DNA of 14,628 bases, from positions 1 through 14,628 of the forward strand of contig JBJEUH010000161.1 of assembly GCA_051883735.1 (NCBI GenBank), written 5' to 3'. The notes under the pieces are model-generated. The model worked only from the letters and a program-made list of their open reading frames with translations. It was not told where the DNA came from and searched no databases. The position numbers and the translations under genes are program-made. Source of the stretch: Ventricola sp051883735. GTDB taxonomy: Bacteria > Bacillota > Clostridia > Christensenellales > Aristaeellaceae. Of the stretch, positions 1 to 5,929 are shown piece after piece. Within the stretch, counting starts at the first letter, position 1, and each line of letters begins with the position of its first letter.

Positions 1-16
1 TTCTATGGATTTCCTC

Positions 17-52
17 CCGTTTCAGCGGACGCGAAGCGTCCTATTGAAACGG
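17..52. repeat. Bipartite hairpin, copy 1 (GTTTCA outer arms)
   Basis: The outer arms CCGTTTCA (17-24) and TGAAACGG (45-52) enclose an inner perfect stem GGACGC/GCGTCC (27-32 and 36-41) with the three-base loop GAA. A second hairpin of the same design lies at 119-156. There is no T-run on either side, so it is not an obvious intrinsic terminator. Its function is unknown; it is seen directly in the sequence. Confidence 0.8.
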
Positions 53-118
53 TGCTGCAATAAAGCCGCAGATACACTTCATGGTGCTTGATCAGAATCA
101 GCTTTGCGGATCAGCCCC

Positions 119-156
119 GTTTCAATCGTAGGATGCTTCGCATCCTGCTCTGAAAC
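119..156. repeat. Bipartite hairpin, copy 2 (GTTTCA outer arms)
   Basis: The outer arms GTTTCA (119-124) and TGAAAC (151-156) enclose an inner perfect stem AGGATGC/GCATCCT (130-136 and 140-146) with loop TTC. The outer arms match copy 1, while the inner stem differs at paired positions (C:G in copy 1, T:A here), so the fold is kept while the bases change. The T-rich stretch at 160-166 (ATTTTTC) makes weak rightward termination possible, but no plus-strand gene ends here. Confidence 0.75.
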
Positions 157-183
157 TGCATTTTTCTTGATTGATGGGGTACG

Positions 184-256
184 TTGGGGCCGCAGGCCCC
201 AAACCCCGCCTGGGGACATCGTCCCCAGACCCCTTCTTCCGCTTCGCGGCGGTTTA
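184..256. repeat. Intergenic GC-rich hairpin repeat, copy A
   Basis: Two perfect hairpins stand in tandem: TTGGGGCC/GGCCCCAA with loop GCA (184-202) and CTGGGGAC/GTCCCCAG with loop ATC (210-228). A tail follows, reading ACCCCTTCTTC then CGCTTCGCGGCG. The same hairpin-plus-tail arrangement recurs at 4191-4282 and, decayed, at 13055-13210, always in the same orientation. The tail runs into the ruvB stop codon (254-256 on the minus strand), so the repeat supplies or abuts the end of ruvB. No coding capacity. It may stabilise or stop the ruv transcript. Confidence 0.8.
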
Positions 257-1303
257 ATCCAGGAGGCTGGTCTGGCCTTCGCTTCTCCCCTGCGCGCGCG
301 GCTCCGCCGGCATGGGAATCTTCATATGGTCGTACGCCGCCTGCGTGCAGATGCGGCCGCGCGGCGTGCGCATGATGAAGCCCAGCTGCATCAGATACGG
401 CTCGATCACGTCCTCGATGGTCACGGCGTCCTCGCCGGTCGTCGCCGCCAGCGTATCCAGGCCCACCGGCCGGCCGCCGAACTTGACCATCATCGTGTGC
501 AGCATCGCGCGGTCCGTGCGGTCCAGGCCCAGCTCGTCCACGTCCAGCATCGCCAGCGCCTGCCGCGCGATCTCCCGGGTGATCACGCCGTCGCCGCGCA
601 CCTGCGCATAGTCGCGCACGCGCCTCAGCCAGCGGTTGACGATTCGCGGGGTGCCGCGGCTGCGGCGCGCAATCTCGCGCACGCCCTCCTCATCCGCGCG
701 GATATCCAGCACGCCCGCGGAGTGATGCACGATCTGCATGAGCTCCTCGGTGGTGTACATCTGAAGCCGGAAGATGATGCCGAAGCGGTCGCGCAGCGGC
801 GCGGACAGCGAGCCCGCGCGGGTCGTCGCGCCGATCAGCGTGAACTTGGGCAGCTGAATGCGGATGCTGTTGGCCATCGCGCCCTTGCCGGTCACGATGT
901 CCAGCGCATAGTCCTCCATCGCCGGATAGAGCACCTCTTCCACCGCGTGGGACAGGCGGTGAATCTCGTCGATGAACAGCACATCGCCCTGCGAGAGATT
1001 CGAGACCAGCGCGACCAGATCGCCCGGGCGCTCGATCGCCGGGCCGCTGGTGACGCGGATGTTCGCGCCCATCTCGCCGGCGACGATGTTGGCCAGCGTC
1101 GTCTTGCCCAGGCCGGGCGGGCCGTAGAGCAGGATATGGTCCAGCGGCTCGCGTCTCTGGCGCGCCGCCTGGATGTAGATGTTCAGGCTGTCCTTCACCG
1201 CCTGCTGGCCCACGTATTCGCGCAGCGTCTTGGGGCGCAGGCTGCTCTCCTGGTCGTCGTCCTCCTCGCGGAAGCCGCTCATGACAAGGCGTTCTTCATC
1301 CAT
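254..1303 (-). CDS. ruvB: RuvB, Holliday junction branch-migration ATPase
   Basis: This is the hexameric AAA+ motor that works with RuvA to move Holliday junctions during recombinational repair in the cytoplasm. The 349-residue product has Walker A GPPGLGKT (61-68), Walker B LFIDEIHRL (109-117), sensor 1 GATTRAG (158-164), the RDRFG arginine-finger region (171-175) and a C-terminal winged-helix DNA-binding part (about 260-335, ending near GFIMRTPRGR). Length is normal for the family. The ATG at 1303 lies 15 bases after the stop of the DUF4250 gene, with only a weak ribosome site (GGTGAG), which suggests translational coupling. It is the last recognised gene of the ruvC-ruvA-DUF4250-ruvB operon. 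Identification is secure. Confidence 0.98.
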   Translation of the reverse strand: MDEERLVMSGFREEDDDQESSLRPKTLREYVGQQAVKDSLNIYIQAARQRREPLDHILLYGPPGLGKTTLANIVAGEMGANIRVTSGPAIERPGDLVALVSNLSQGDVLFIDEIHRLSHAVEEVLYPAMEDYALDIVTGKGAMANSIRIQLPKFTLIGATTRAGSLSAPLRDRFGIIFRLQMYTTEELMQIVHHSAGVLDIRADEEGVREIARRSRGTPRIVNRWLRRVRDYAQVRGDGVITREIARQALAMLDVDELGLDRTDRAMLHTMMVKFGGRPVGLDTLAATTGEDAVTIEDVIEPYLMQLGFIMRTPRGRICTQAAYDHMKIPMPAEPRAQGRSEGQTSLLD

Positions 1304-1318
1304 CTTCTCTCACCACGC

Positions 1319-1492
1319 TTACACAAACTGATTTCTTTCTTTGGAATACGCATAGCCGATCCCGGCGAGCGCGGCGGTGATGTCCGCCTCGCTCACGTCA
1401 AGGTCGTCGCACAGCGCCTCTAGGGACGCATAGCTATCGCGCAGCTTCATGTTCACCACGCTCAGCAGCATGATCGGATCGCTGGGCAGCAT
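1319..1492 (-). CDS. DUF4250 family small protein
   Basis: A 57-residue protein, starting MLPSDPIMLLSVVNMKLRD and ending KERNQFV. I recognise this as the DUF4250 family of small Bacillota proteins (start like MLPxDPxMLLSxVNxKLRD, then an acidic helix LCDDLDVSEADI, end ERNQFV). Its length is normal for the family and its biochemical role is unknown. The ATG at 1490-1492 has an excellent ribosome site, AAGGAGG, that overlaps the ruvA stop codon, so it is translated from the ruv message. It sits between ruvA and ruvB, with 13 bases to ruvA and 15 to ruvB. The residues DDLDVSEADITAAL look like a small helix-turn-helix-type segment, but this is only inference. Confidence 0.88.
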   Translation of the reverse strand: MLPSDPIMLLSVVNMKLRDSYASLEALCDDLDVSEADITAALAGIGYAYSKERNQFV

Positions 1493-1505
1493 GTCAAACG
1501 CCTCC

Positions 1506-2111
1506 TTACAGCGTGCTCATCTGGCGAAGCGCCAGCAGCACCATCTGGTCCACCGTTTCGGCCTGATCGCGCACCTGGTTGACCGCGCGCGCCGCCTCGG
1601 CGGACGTATACCCCAGGGCCTGCAGGGCCGCCTGTGCCTCGCGCTCCATGCCGCCCGCCGGAACGGAAACCGGCGCGCTCGCGCCCGGCGCAGCCGAGGA
1701 CACCTCCGCCTGCTCCACCTTGTCGCGCAGCTCCAGCACGATGCGCTGGGCCGTCTTCTTGCCGATGCCCGGCGCGCGGGAGAGCGCGGTCACGTCGCCG
1801 GTGACGATGGCGATGGACAGATCGCGCAGCGGCAGCGCGGAGAGAATGCCCAGCGCCGTCTTCGCGCCCACGCCCGTGACCGTGCAGAGCTTTTTGAACA
1901 TCTCGCGCTCGAGCTTGGTGGCAAAGCCAAACAGCTCCATCGCGTCCTCGCGCACGTTCATCACCGTGTAGCAGCGGAACATCTTGTCCTTCTCCGGCGC
2001 GGCGGCGATCGTCGCGTTGGAGCACAGCAGAGAAAAGCCCACGCCGCCGGCGGAAATCACCAGCTCGCCGTGGTTCTTCTCGGCCACCTTTCCTTCGATA
2101 AAAGCAATCAT
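1506..2111 (-). CDS. ruvA: RuvA, Holliday junction recognition subunit
   Basis: RuvA binds four-way DNA junctions as a tetramer or octamer and loads RuvB rings on opposite arms. The 201-residue product shows the family order: an N-terminal OB-fold starting MIAFIEGKV (1-62), two helix-hairpin-helix motifs TGVGAKTALGIL (79-90) and APGIGKKTAQRIV (113-125), a loose Ala/Pro/Ser linker (about 133-153) and the C-terminal RuvB-contacting domain (154-201, with ALQALGYTSAEA). The start is ATG with AGAGGA five bases upstream. It follows ruvC by 28 bases; that gap holds a small hairpin (2123-2139) just ahead of the ribosome site, which might modulate ruvA translation. Identification is secure. Confidence 0.97.
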   Translation of the reverse strand: MIAFIEGKVAEKNHGELVISAGGVGFSLLCSNATIAAAPEKDKMFRCYTVMNVREDAMELFGFATKLEREMFKKLCTVTGVGAKTALGILSALPLRDLSIAIVTGDVTALSRAPGIGKKTAQRIVLELRDKVEQAEVSSAAPGASAPVSVPAGGMEREAQAALQALGYTSAEAARAVNQVRDQAETVDQMVLLALRQMSTL

Positions 2112-2139
2112 ATTTTCCTCTCGCGGGACAGCATCCCGC

Positions 2140-2634
2140 TCACTTGATTCTGAACTGCGCGCGCATCACGCCGGCGTGCGCATGGGTGATCGCGCAGGCG
2201 ACCGCGTCCGCCGCGTCATCCGGCCGGGGGATCTCCGCAAGCCCCAGACGCAGGCGCACCATCTGCTGCATCTGCCTCTTCTCCGCGTTGCCGTAGCCGG
2301 TGATGGCCTGCTTGATCTGCATCGGCGTGTATTCAAAGAGCTTGTCCGTGTAGCTCTGGCAGGCTGCCAGCGCCACGCCGCGCGCGCCCGCCACCTGGAT
2401 GCCCGTGGTGATGTTCTTGGAAAAGAACAGCTCCTCAAACGCGATCTCGTCCGGCTTGAAGGTATCCAGCAGCCCCTTCACGCCCGCGTACAGGCTGCCC
2501 AGACGCGTGGGAAACGTGTCCCTTGGATAGGTTTCCAGCGCGCCGTACTGAATCAGGCGGTCTCTGTAGCCGTCCGACTCGATGACGCCCCAGCCCATGG
2601 TCGCCAGGCCGGGATCAATGCCCAGTACTCTCAA
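2140..2634 (-). CDS. ruvC: RuvC, Holliday junction resolvase
   Basis: RuvC is the dimeric RNase H-fold endonuclease that cuts Holliday junctions after RuvAB branch migration. The 164-residue product begins MRVLGIDPGLATMGWGV and keeps the acidic catalytic set: D7 in GIDPG, E67 in FEELFF, and D140 and D143 in PDDAADA. Length is normal. The start codon is TTG (2632-2634); AAGGA at 2644-2648, nine bases upstream, supports it. A promoter with TTGACA and a 17-base spacer lies just upstream at 2677-2705, making this the first gene of the operon. Identification is secure. Confidence 0.97.
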   Translation of the reverse strand: MRVLGIDPGLATMGWGVIESDGYRDRLIQYGALETYPRDTFPTRLGSLYAGVKGLLDTFKPDEIAFEELFFSKNITTGIQVAGARGVALAACQSYTDKLFEYTPMQIKQAITGYGNAEKRQMQQMVRLRLGLAEIPRPDDAADAVACAITHAHAGVMRAQFRIK

Positions 2635-2676
2635 AAACTTTCTTCCTTCTTATACATGAGAAATTGAAACCAACTC

Positions 2677-2705
2677 AGTTTATCCTATTTTTCACCCGCT
2701 GTCAA
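2677..2705 (-). promoter_or_regulatory. Sigma-A promoter of the ruv operon
   Basis: On the minus strand a perfect -35 TTGACA (2700-2705) is followed by a 17-base spacer and -10 TAAACT (2677-2682). Transcription would start near 2670 and give a leader of about 36 nt before ruvC. I saw no LexA/SOS box of the Bacillus type (GAAC-N4-GTTC) overlapping it. Confidence 0.7.
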
Positions 2706-2736
2706 TGCGTGCCCGGCCCCACCTTTATGCGAATAC

Positions 2737-2754
2737 TCAGTATTTTTATTCATT
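2737..2754 (-). promoter_or_regulatory. ARG-box-like operator 1
   Basis: Read on the minus strand, the site AATGAATAAAAATACTGA matches the Bacillus ArgR/AhrC ARG box (CATGAATAAAAATKCAAK) at 13 of 18 positions, with twelve consecutive matches in the core ATGAATAAAAAT. It lies about 100 bases upstream of the argG -35 and between the ruv and argG promoters. The match is counted by eye; binding is inferred. Confidence 0.55.
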
Positions 2755-2819
2755 GCCATGCATCTATACATCCCGATTCATCCGATTATCCGGGTTTCAA
2801 GCCCCTATATACGCCATAA

Positions 2820-2837
2820 TTTGCAGAAAAATGCAAA
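2820..2837 (+). promoter_or_regulatory. ARG-box-like operator 2, with inverted repeat
   Basis: The site TTTGCAGAAAAATGCAAA matches the ARG box at about 12 of 18 positions, including the run AAAAATGCAA. It overlaps the inverted repeat ATTTGCA (2819-2825) / TGCAAAT (2832-2838). It is weaker than the other two sites and is supported mainly by its position between them. Confidence 0.35.
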
Positions 2838-2853
2838 TTCTTTCGCAAACCCC

Positions 2854-2871
2854 CTTGAATTTTTATGAACT
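2854..2871 (-). promoter_or_regulatory. ARG-box-like operator 3 over the argG -35
   Basis: Read on the minus strand, AGTTCATAAAAATTCAAG matches the ARG box at 14 of 18 positions, including an unbroken final 13 (ATAAAAATTCAAG). It covers the argG -35 element and part of the spacer, where bound ArgR would block RNA polymerase. The match is visible directly; repression by arginine is inferred from the known ArgR/AhrC system. Confidence 0.6.
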
Positions 2872-2883
2872 TGGCGCTATAAT
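2855..2883 (+). promoter_or_regulatory. Sigma-A promoter of argG
   Basis: The -35 TTGAAT (2855-2860), a 17-base spacer and a consensus -10 TATAAT (2878-2883) form a strong promoter. The start site would be near 2890, giving a leader of about 60 nt. That leader contains a small hairpin, GCAGGC/GCCTGC, ahead of the ribosome site. Confidence 0.85.
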
Positions 2884-2936
2884 ACCAACTCGTAACAGCA
2901 AATTCTTGCAGGCACATGGAAGCGCCTGCGATCACT

Positions 2937-2941
2937 GGAGG
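2937..2941 (+). promoter_or_regulatory. argG ribosome binding site that decides the start
   Basis: GGAGG lies three bases before an ATG at 2945 but nine bases before a second, in-frame ATG at 2951. The spacing favours 2951 (MANKKYNRV) as the true start. An in-frame open stretch back to 2705 crosses the promoter and is not coding. Confidence 0.8.
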
Positions 2942-2950
2942 GACATGACC

Positions 2951-4180
2951 ATGGCCAATAAGAAGTATAATCGTGTACTGCTCGCGTACTCCGGCGGACT
3001 GGATACGTCCATCATCATCCCGTGGCTCAAGGAGAACTACGGCTGCGCCGTCGTGTGCTGCGCCGCGGACGTGGGCCAGGGCGACGAGCTCGAGCCGCTG
3101 CACGAGAAGGCGAAGAAGACCGGCGCCGAGAAGCTCTACATCGAGGATCTGCGCAAGGAATTCGTCGAGGACTTCATCTGGCCGACCCTGAAGGCCGGCG
3201 CCGTCTATGAAAACAAGTACCTGCTGGGCACCTCCTTCGCCCGCCCGCTGATCGCCAAGCGCCTCGTCGAGATCGCGAAGAAAGAAAACTGCGACGCGAT
3301 CTGCCACGGCTGCACCGGCAAGGGCAACGACCAGGTCCGCTTCGAGCTGAGCATCAAGGCGTTCGCGCCGGACATGCCGATCATCGCCCCGTGGCGCGAG
3401 TGGGAGCTCAAGACCCGCGAGGAGGAGATCGAGTACGCCGAGGCTCGCGGCATCCCGGTCCCGGTCAAGAAGGACCGTCCCTACTCCATGGACCGCAACC
3501 TCTGGCACCTGAGCCACGAGGGCTGCGAGCTGGAGAACCCGGCCAACGAGCCGGCGCGCGACCTGCTCTGCCTGGGCGTGTACCCGGAGGACGCGCCGGA
3601 TACGCCGGAATACGTCACCATCGACTTTGAGAAGGGCGTGCCGGTCGCCGTTAACGGTGAGAAGATGGACGCCGTCTCCCTTCTGACCAAGTGCAATGAG
3701 ATCGCCGGCCGTCACGGCGTGGGCATCGCGGACATGGTCGAGAACCGTCTGGTCGGCATGAAGAGCCGCGGCGTGTACGAGACCCCGGGCGGAACGCTCC
3801 TGTACGCGGCGCACCGCAACCTCGAGGAGATCACCGTCGATCGCGACACCGCGCACTACAAGGATCAGATGGCGCCCAAGTTCGCCGAGCTGGTCTACAA
3901 CGGCCTGTGGTACACCCCGCTGCGCGAGGCCATGAGCGCGTTCGTCGATGTGACCCAGCAGTACGTCACCGGCACCGCCAAGGTCAAGCTCTACAAGGGC
4001 AACGTGATCGGCGCGGGCGTGACCTCTCCGTACAGCCTGTACATGGAGGACATCGCCACCTTCGGTGACTCCGGCGAGCTGTACAGCCACAAGGATTCCG
4101 CCGGCTTCATCAGCCTCTACGGCCTGCCGCTCAAGGTTCAGGCCATGATGAAGCAGAAGGCCGGTCTGCTGGACAAATAA
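2951..4180 (+). CDS. argG: Argininosuccinate synthase
   Basis: ArgG joins citrulline and aspartate with ATP to give argininosuccinate, the penultimate step of arginine synthesis in the cytoplasm. The 409-residue product has the N-type ATP-pyrophosphatase loop AYSGGLDTS (12-20), then CHGCTGKGNDQVRFE (near 117-131) and PYSMDRNLWH, all typical of the family. Length is normal (about 400). The start is fixed by the ribosome site at 2937-2941. Its promoter overlaps ARG-box-like sites, so arginine-dependent repression is likely. argH follows after 179 bases on the same strand. Identification is secure. Confidence 0.98.
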   Translation: MANKKYNRVLLAYSGGLDTSIIIPWLKENYGCAVVCCAADVGQGDELEPLHEKAKKTGAEKLYIEDLRKEFVEDFIWPTLKAGAVYENKYLLGTSFARPLIAKRLVEIAKKENCDAICHGCTGKGNDQVRFELSIKAFAPDMPIIAPWREWELKTREEEIEYAEARGIPVPVKKDRPYSMDRNLWHLSHEGCELENPANEPARDLLCLGVYPEDAPDTPEYVTIDFEKGVPVAVNGEKMDAVSLLTKCNEIAGRHGVGIADMVENRLVGMKSRGVYETPGGTLLYAAHRNLEEITVDRDTAHYKDQMAPKFAELVYNGLWYTPLREAMSAFVDVTQQYVTGTAKVKLYKGNVIGAGVTSPYSLYMEDIATFGDSGELYSHKDSAGFISLYGLPLKVQAMMKQKAGLLDK

Positions 4181-4190
4181 GACGGGAACG

Positions 4191-4282
4191 CCGGGACGCT
4201 GTCCCGGGCCCTGACCGGGGACGCCGTCCCCGGTACCCCTGCTGGGGATTTCATCCCCAGACCCCTTCTTCGCTTCGCGGCG
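4191..4282. repeat. Intergenic GC-rich hairpin repeat, copy B
   Basis: Three perfect three-base-loop hairpins follow argG in tandem: CCGGGAC/GTCCCGG with loop GCT (4191-4207), nine-base arms starting ACCGGGGAC with loop GCC (4214-4234), and CTGGGGAT/ATCCCCAG with loop TTC (4242-4260). The tail ACCCCTTCTTC then GCTTCGCGGCG follows, as in copy A. None has a T-run directly after it, so a role in mRNA 3'-end protection or attenuation is possible but unproven. Confidence 0.85.
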
Positions 4283-4308
4283 CAGAAAAGCAACTGAACT
4301 GAAATACC

Positions 4309-4342
4309 GGGCTGCAGGGCGATGCCTTACAGCCCTTTTCTT
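4309..4342 (+). terminator. Terminator-like hairpin just upstream of argH
   Basis: GGGCTG (4309-4314) pairs with CAGCCC (4330-4335), and inside it GGC (4318-4320) pairs with GCC (4324-4326) around loop GAT. The run TTTTCTT follows directly. The argH ribosome site starts only four bases later. It fits an intrinsic terminator or attenuator for transcripts coming from argG. Confidence 0.5.
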
Positions 4343-4359
4343 ACCAGGAGGAGACGCAC

Positions 4360-5742
4360 ATGAAACTCTGGGGCGGACGTTTTGAGAAGGCAACCAACGG
4401 ACTGGTGGACGATTTCCATTCCTCCATCCGGTTCGATCAGCGCCTGGCGCAGCAGGACATCACAGGCTCCATCGCGCATGCCACGATGCTCGGCGAGCAG
4501 GGCATCATCCCCAAGGCGGATGCGGACGCGATCGTCGCGGGCCTGAGGTCCATCCTCGAGGACGTGAACGCGGGCAGGGTCCAGTTCGAGCTGGACGCCG
4601 AGGACATCCACATGAACGTGGAAAAGCTGCTGACCGAGCGCATCGGCGAGGCGGGCAAGCGCCTGCACACCGGCCGCAGCCGCAACGATCAGGTGGCGCT
4701 CGACTGCCGCATGTACGTCAAGGAGAGCGCCGCCGAGGCCATCGCCTACGAGCGCGAGCTTTGCGAGGCGCTGCTGGCCATCGCCCGGCAGCATGCCGAG
4801 AGCATCATGCCCGGCTACACGCACCTCCAGCGCGCGCAGCCGGTGACGCTGGGCCATCACATGATGGCGTATTTCCAGATGTTCTCCCGCGACATGCAGC
4901 GCATGAAGGAGGTTTACCACCACGCGGACGTCTGCCCGCTGGGCTGCGGCGCGCTGGCCGGCACCACCTATCCGCTGAACCGCGCGCGCACGGCGGAGCT
5001 GCTGGGCTTCTCCTCCATCTCCCTCAACAGCCTGGACGCCGTCTCCGACCGCGACTTCGTGTGCGACTACATCTACGCCGCCTCCATGTGCATGATGCAT
5101 CTGTCCCGCTTCTGCGAGGAGCTGATCCTGTGGAGCTCGCACGAGTTCAAGTTCGTGGAGATGGACGACGGCTTCTCCACCGGCTCCTCCATCATGCCCC
5201 AGAAGAAGAATCCCGACGTCGCCGAGCTGATCCGCGGCAAGACCGGCCGCGTCTACGGCGACCTGATGGGCCTGCTGACGACGCTCAAGGGCCTGCCGCT
5301 GACCTACAACAAGGACATGCAGGAGGACAAGGAGAGCCTCTTTGACGCGCGCGATACCCTCGTCAAGTCGCTCATGGTCTTCACCGCGATGCTCTCCACC
5401 TGCACCTTCCGCGCGGACAACATGGCCCGCAGCGCCGAGGGCGGCTTCACCAACGCGACCGACGCGGCGGACTACCTCGTCAAAAAGGGCATGCCCTTCC
5501 GCGACGCGCACGCGGTCATCGGCCATCTGGTGCTCCACTGCGTCAAGGAGAACAAGGCGATTCTCGACCTGAGCCTGGAGGAGCTCAAGGGCTTCTCCGA
5601 GCTGTTTGAGGAGGACGTCTTTGAAGCCTGCTCCATGCGCGCCTGCGTCACCCTGCGCGACGTGCCGGGCGGACCCGCGCCAGACCGCGTCCGCGAGACC
5701 ATCGCCGCGGGCGAGCAGTTTCTGGCGGAGTTTACGCTGTAA
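4360..5742 (+). CDS. argH: Argininosuccinate lyase
   Basis: ArgH splits argininosuccinate into arginine and fumarate, the last step of arginine synthesis; it acts as a homotetramer of the fumarase/aspartase superfamily. The 460-residue product starts MKLWGGRF, has TGRSRNDQVALD, the catalytic histidine region GYTHLQRAQP (H155) and the superfamily signature GSSIMPQKKNPD (275-286) with the catalytic serine loop. Length is normal. AGGAGG (4346-4351) sits eight bases before the ATG. It is probably co-transcribed with argG, though a terminator-like hairpin stands in the gap and I see no separate promoter. A clear terminator follows at 5814. Identification is secure. Confidence 0.98.
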   Translation: MKLWGGRFEKATNGLVDDFHSSIRFDQRLAQQDITGSIAHATMLGEQGIIPKADADAIVAGLRSILEDVNAGRVQFELDAEDIHMNVEKLLTERIGEAGKRLHTGRSRNDQVALDCRMYVKESAAEAIAYERELCEALLAIARQHAESIMPGYTHLQRAQPVTLGHHMMAYFQMFSRDMQRMKEVYHHADVCPLGCGALAGTTYPLNRARTAELLGFSSISLNSLDAVSDRDFVCDYIYAASMCMMHLSRFCEELILWSSHEFKFVEMDDGFSTGSSIMPQKKNPDVAELIRGKTGRVYGDLMGLLTTLKGLPLTYNKDMQEDKESLFDARDTLVKSLMVFTAMLSTCTFRADNMARSAEGGFTNATDAADYLVKKGMPFRDAHAVIGHLVLHCVKENKAILDLSLEELKGFSELFEEDVFEACSMRACVTLRDVPGGPAPDRVRETIAAGEQFLAEFTL

Positions 5743-5766
5743 TTTGTTTTGATCCAAGGTGAACCT

Positions 5767-5793
5767 CAGCCTGAGAAAACCCGTTTCAGGCTG
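5767..5793. repeat. Hairpin downstream of argH
   Basis: CAGCCTGA (5767-5774) pairs with TCAGGCTG (5786-5793) around an 11-base loop. There is no T-run. It precedes the real terminator at 5814 and may add to argH mRNA end formation. Confidence 0.6.
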
Positions 5794-5813
5794 CATGCAA
5801 TGAATATCCAAAG

Positions 5814-5840
5814 CGCCCGGACGAAACCGCCCGGGCGTTT
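5814..5840 (+). terminator. Intrinsic terminator of argH
   Basis: CGCCCGG (5814-5820) pairs with CCGGGCG (5831-5837) around a ten-base loop; the flanking AA and TTT extend it, and TTTGCTT follows. It closes the arg transcription unit before the accessory genes. Confidence 0.75.
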
Positions 5841-5873
5841 GCTTCGTCCGCAGTAGCGTTTTTTGCCCTGATC

Positions 5874-5882
5874 TGATATACT
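5874..5882 (+). promoter_or_regulatory. Extended -10 promoter for the methyltransferase gene
   Basis: TGATATACT contains the extended motif TG-N before a -10 TATACT (5877-5882). No good -35 lies 16-18 bases upstream, which extended -10 promoters can do without. The start site would be near 5889, about 40 nt before the gene. Confidence 0.45.
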
Positions 5883-5929
5883 TGATTCTGCAGAAAACGA
5901 AGATCAACAGAGATTTTCGGAGGCACGGG

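Noticed and set aside
104..1423. Long plus-strand ORF opposite ruvB (also long minus-strand ORFs opposite argG, argH, MATE, prfC and typA)
   Set aside because: These are shadows of GC-rich codon bias. They are Ala/Arg/His/Val-rich low-complexity translations without ribosome sites, opposite clearly identified genes.
2670..2720. LexA/SOS operator for the ruv operon
   Set aside because: No Bacillus-type GAAC-N4-GTTC or close variant overlaps the promoter at 2677-2705.
5855..5876. Similarity between the sequences before the methyltransferase gene (5860-5873) and before prfC (11294-11308), sharing TTTTGCCCTGATC
   Set aside because: Only about 13 bases match, neither flank is conserved, and position relative to the promoters differs, so chance or a minor repeat remnant is as likely.
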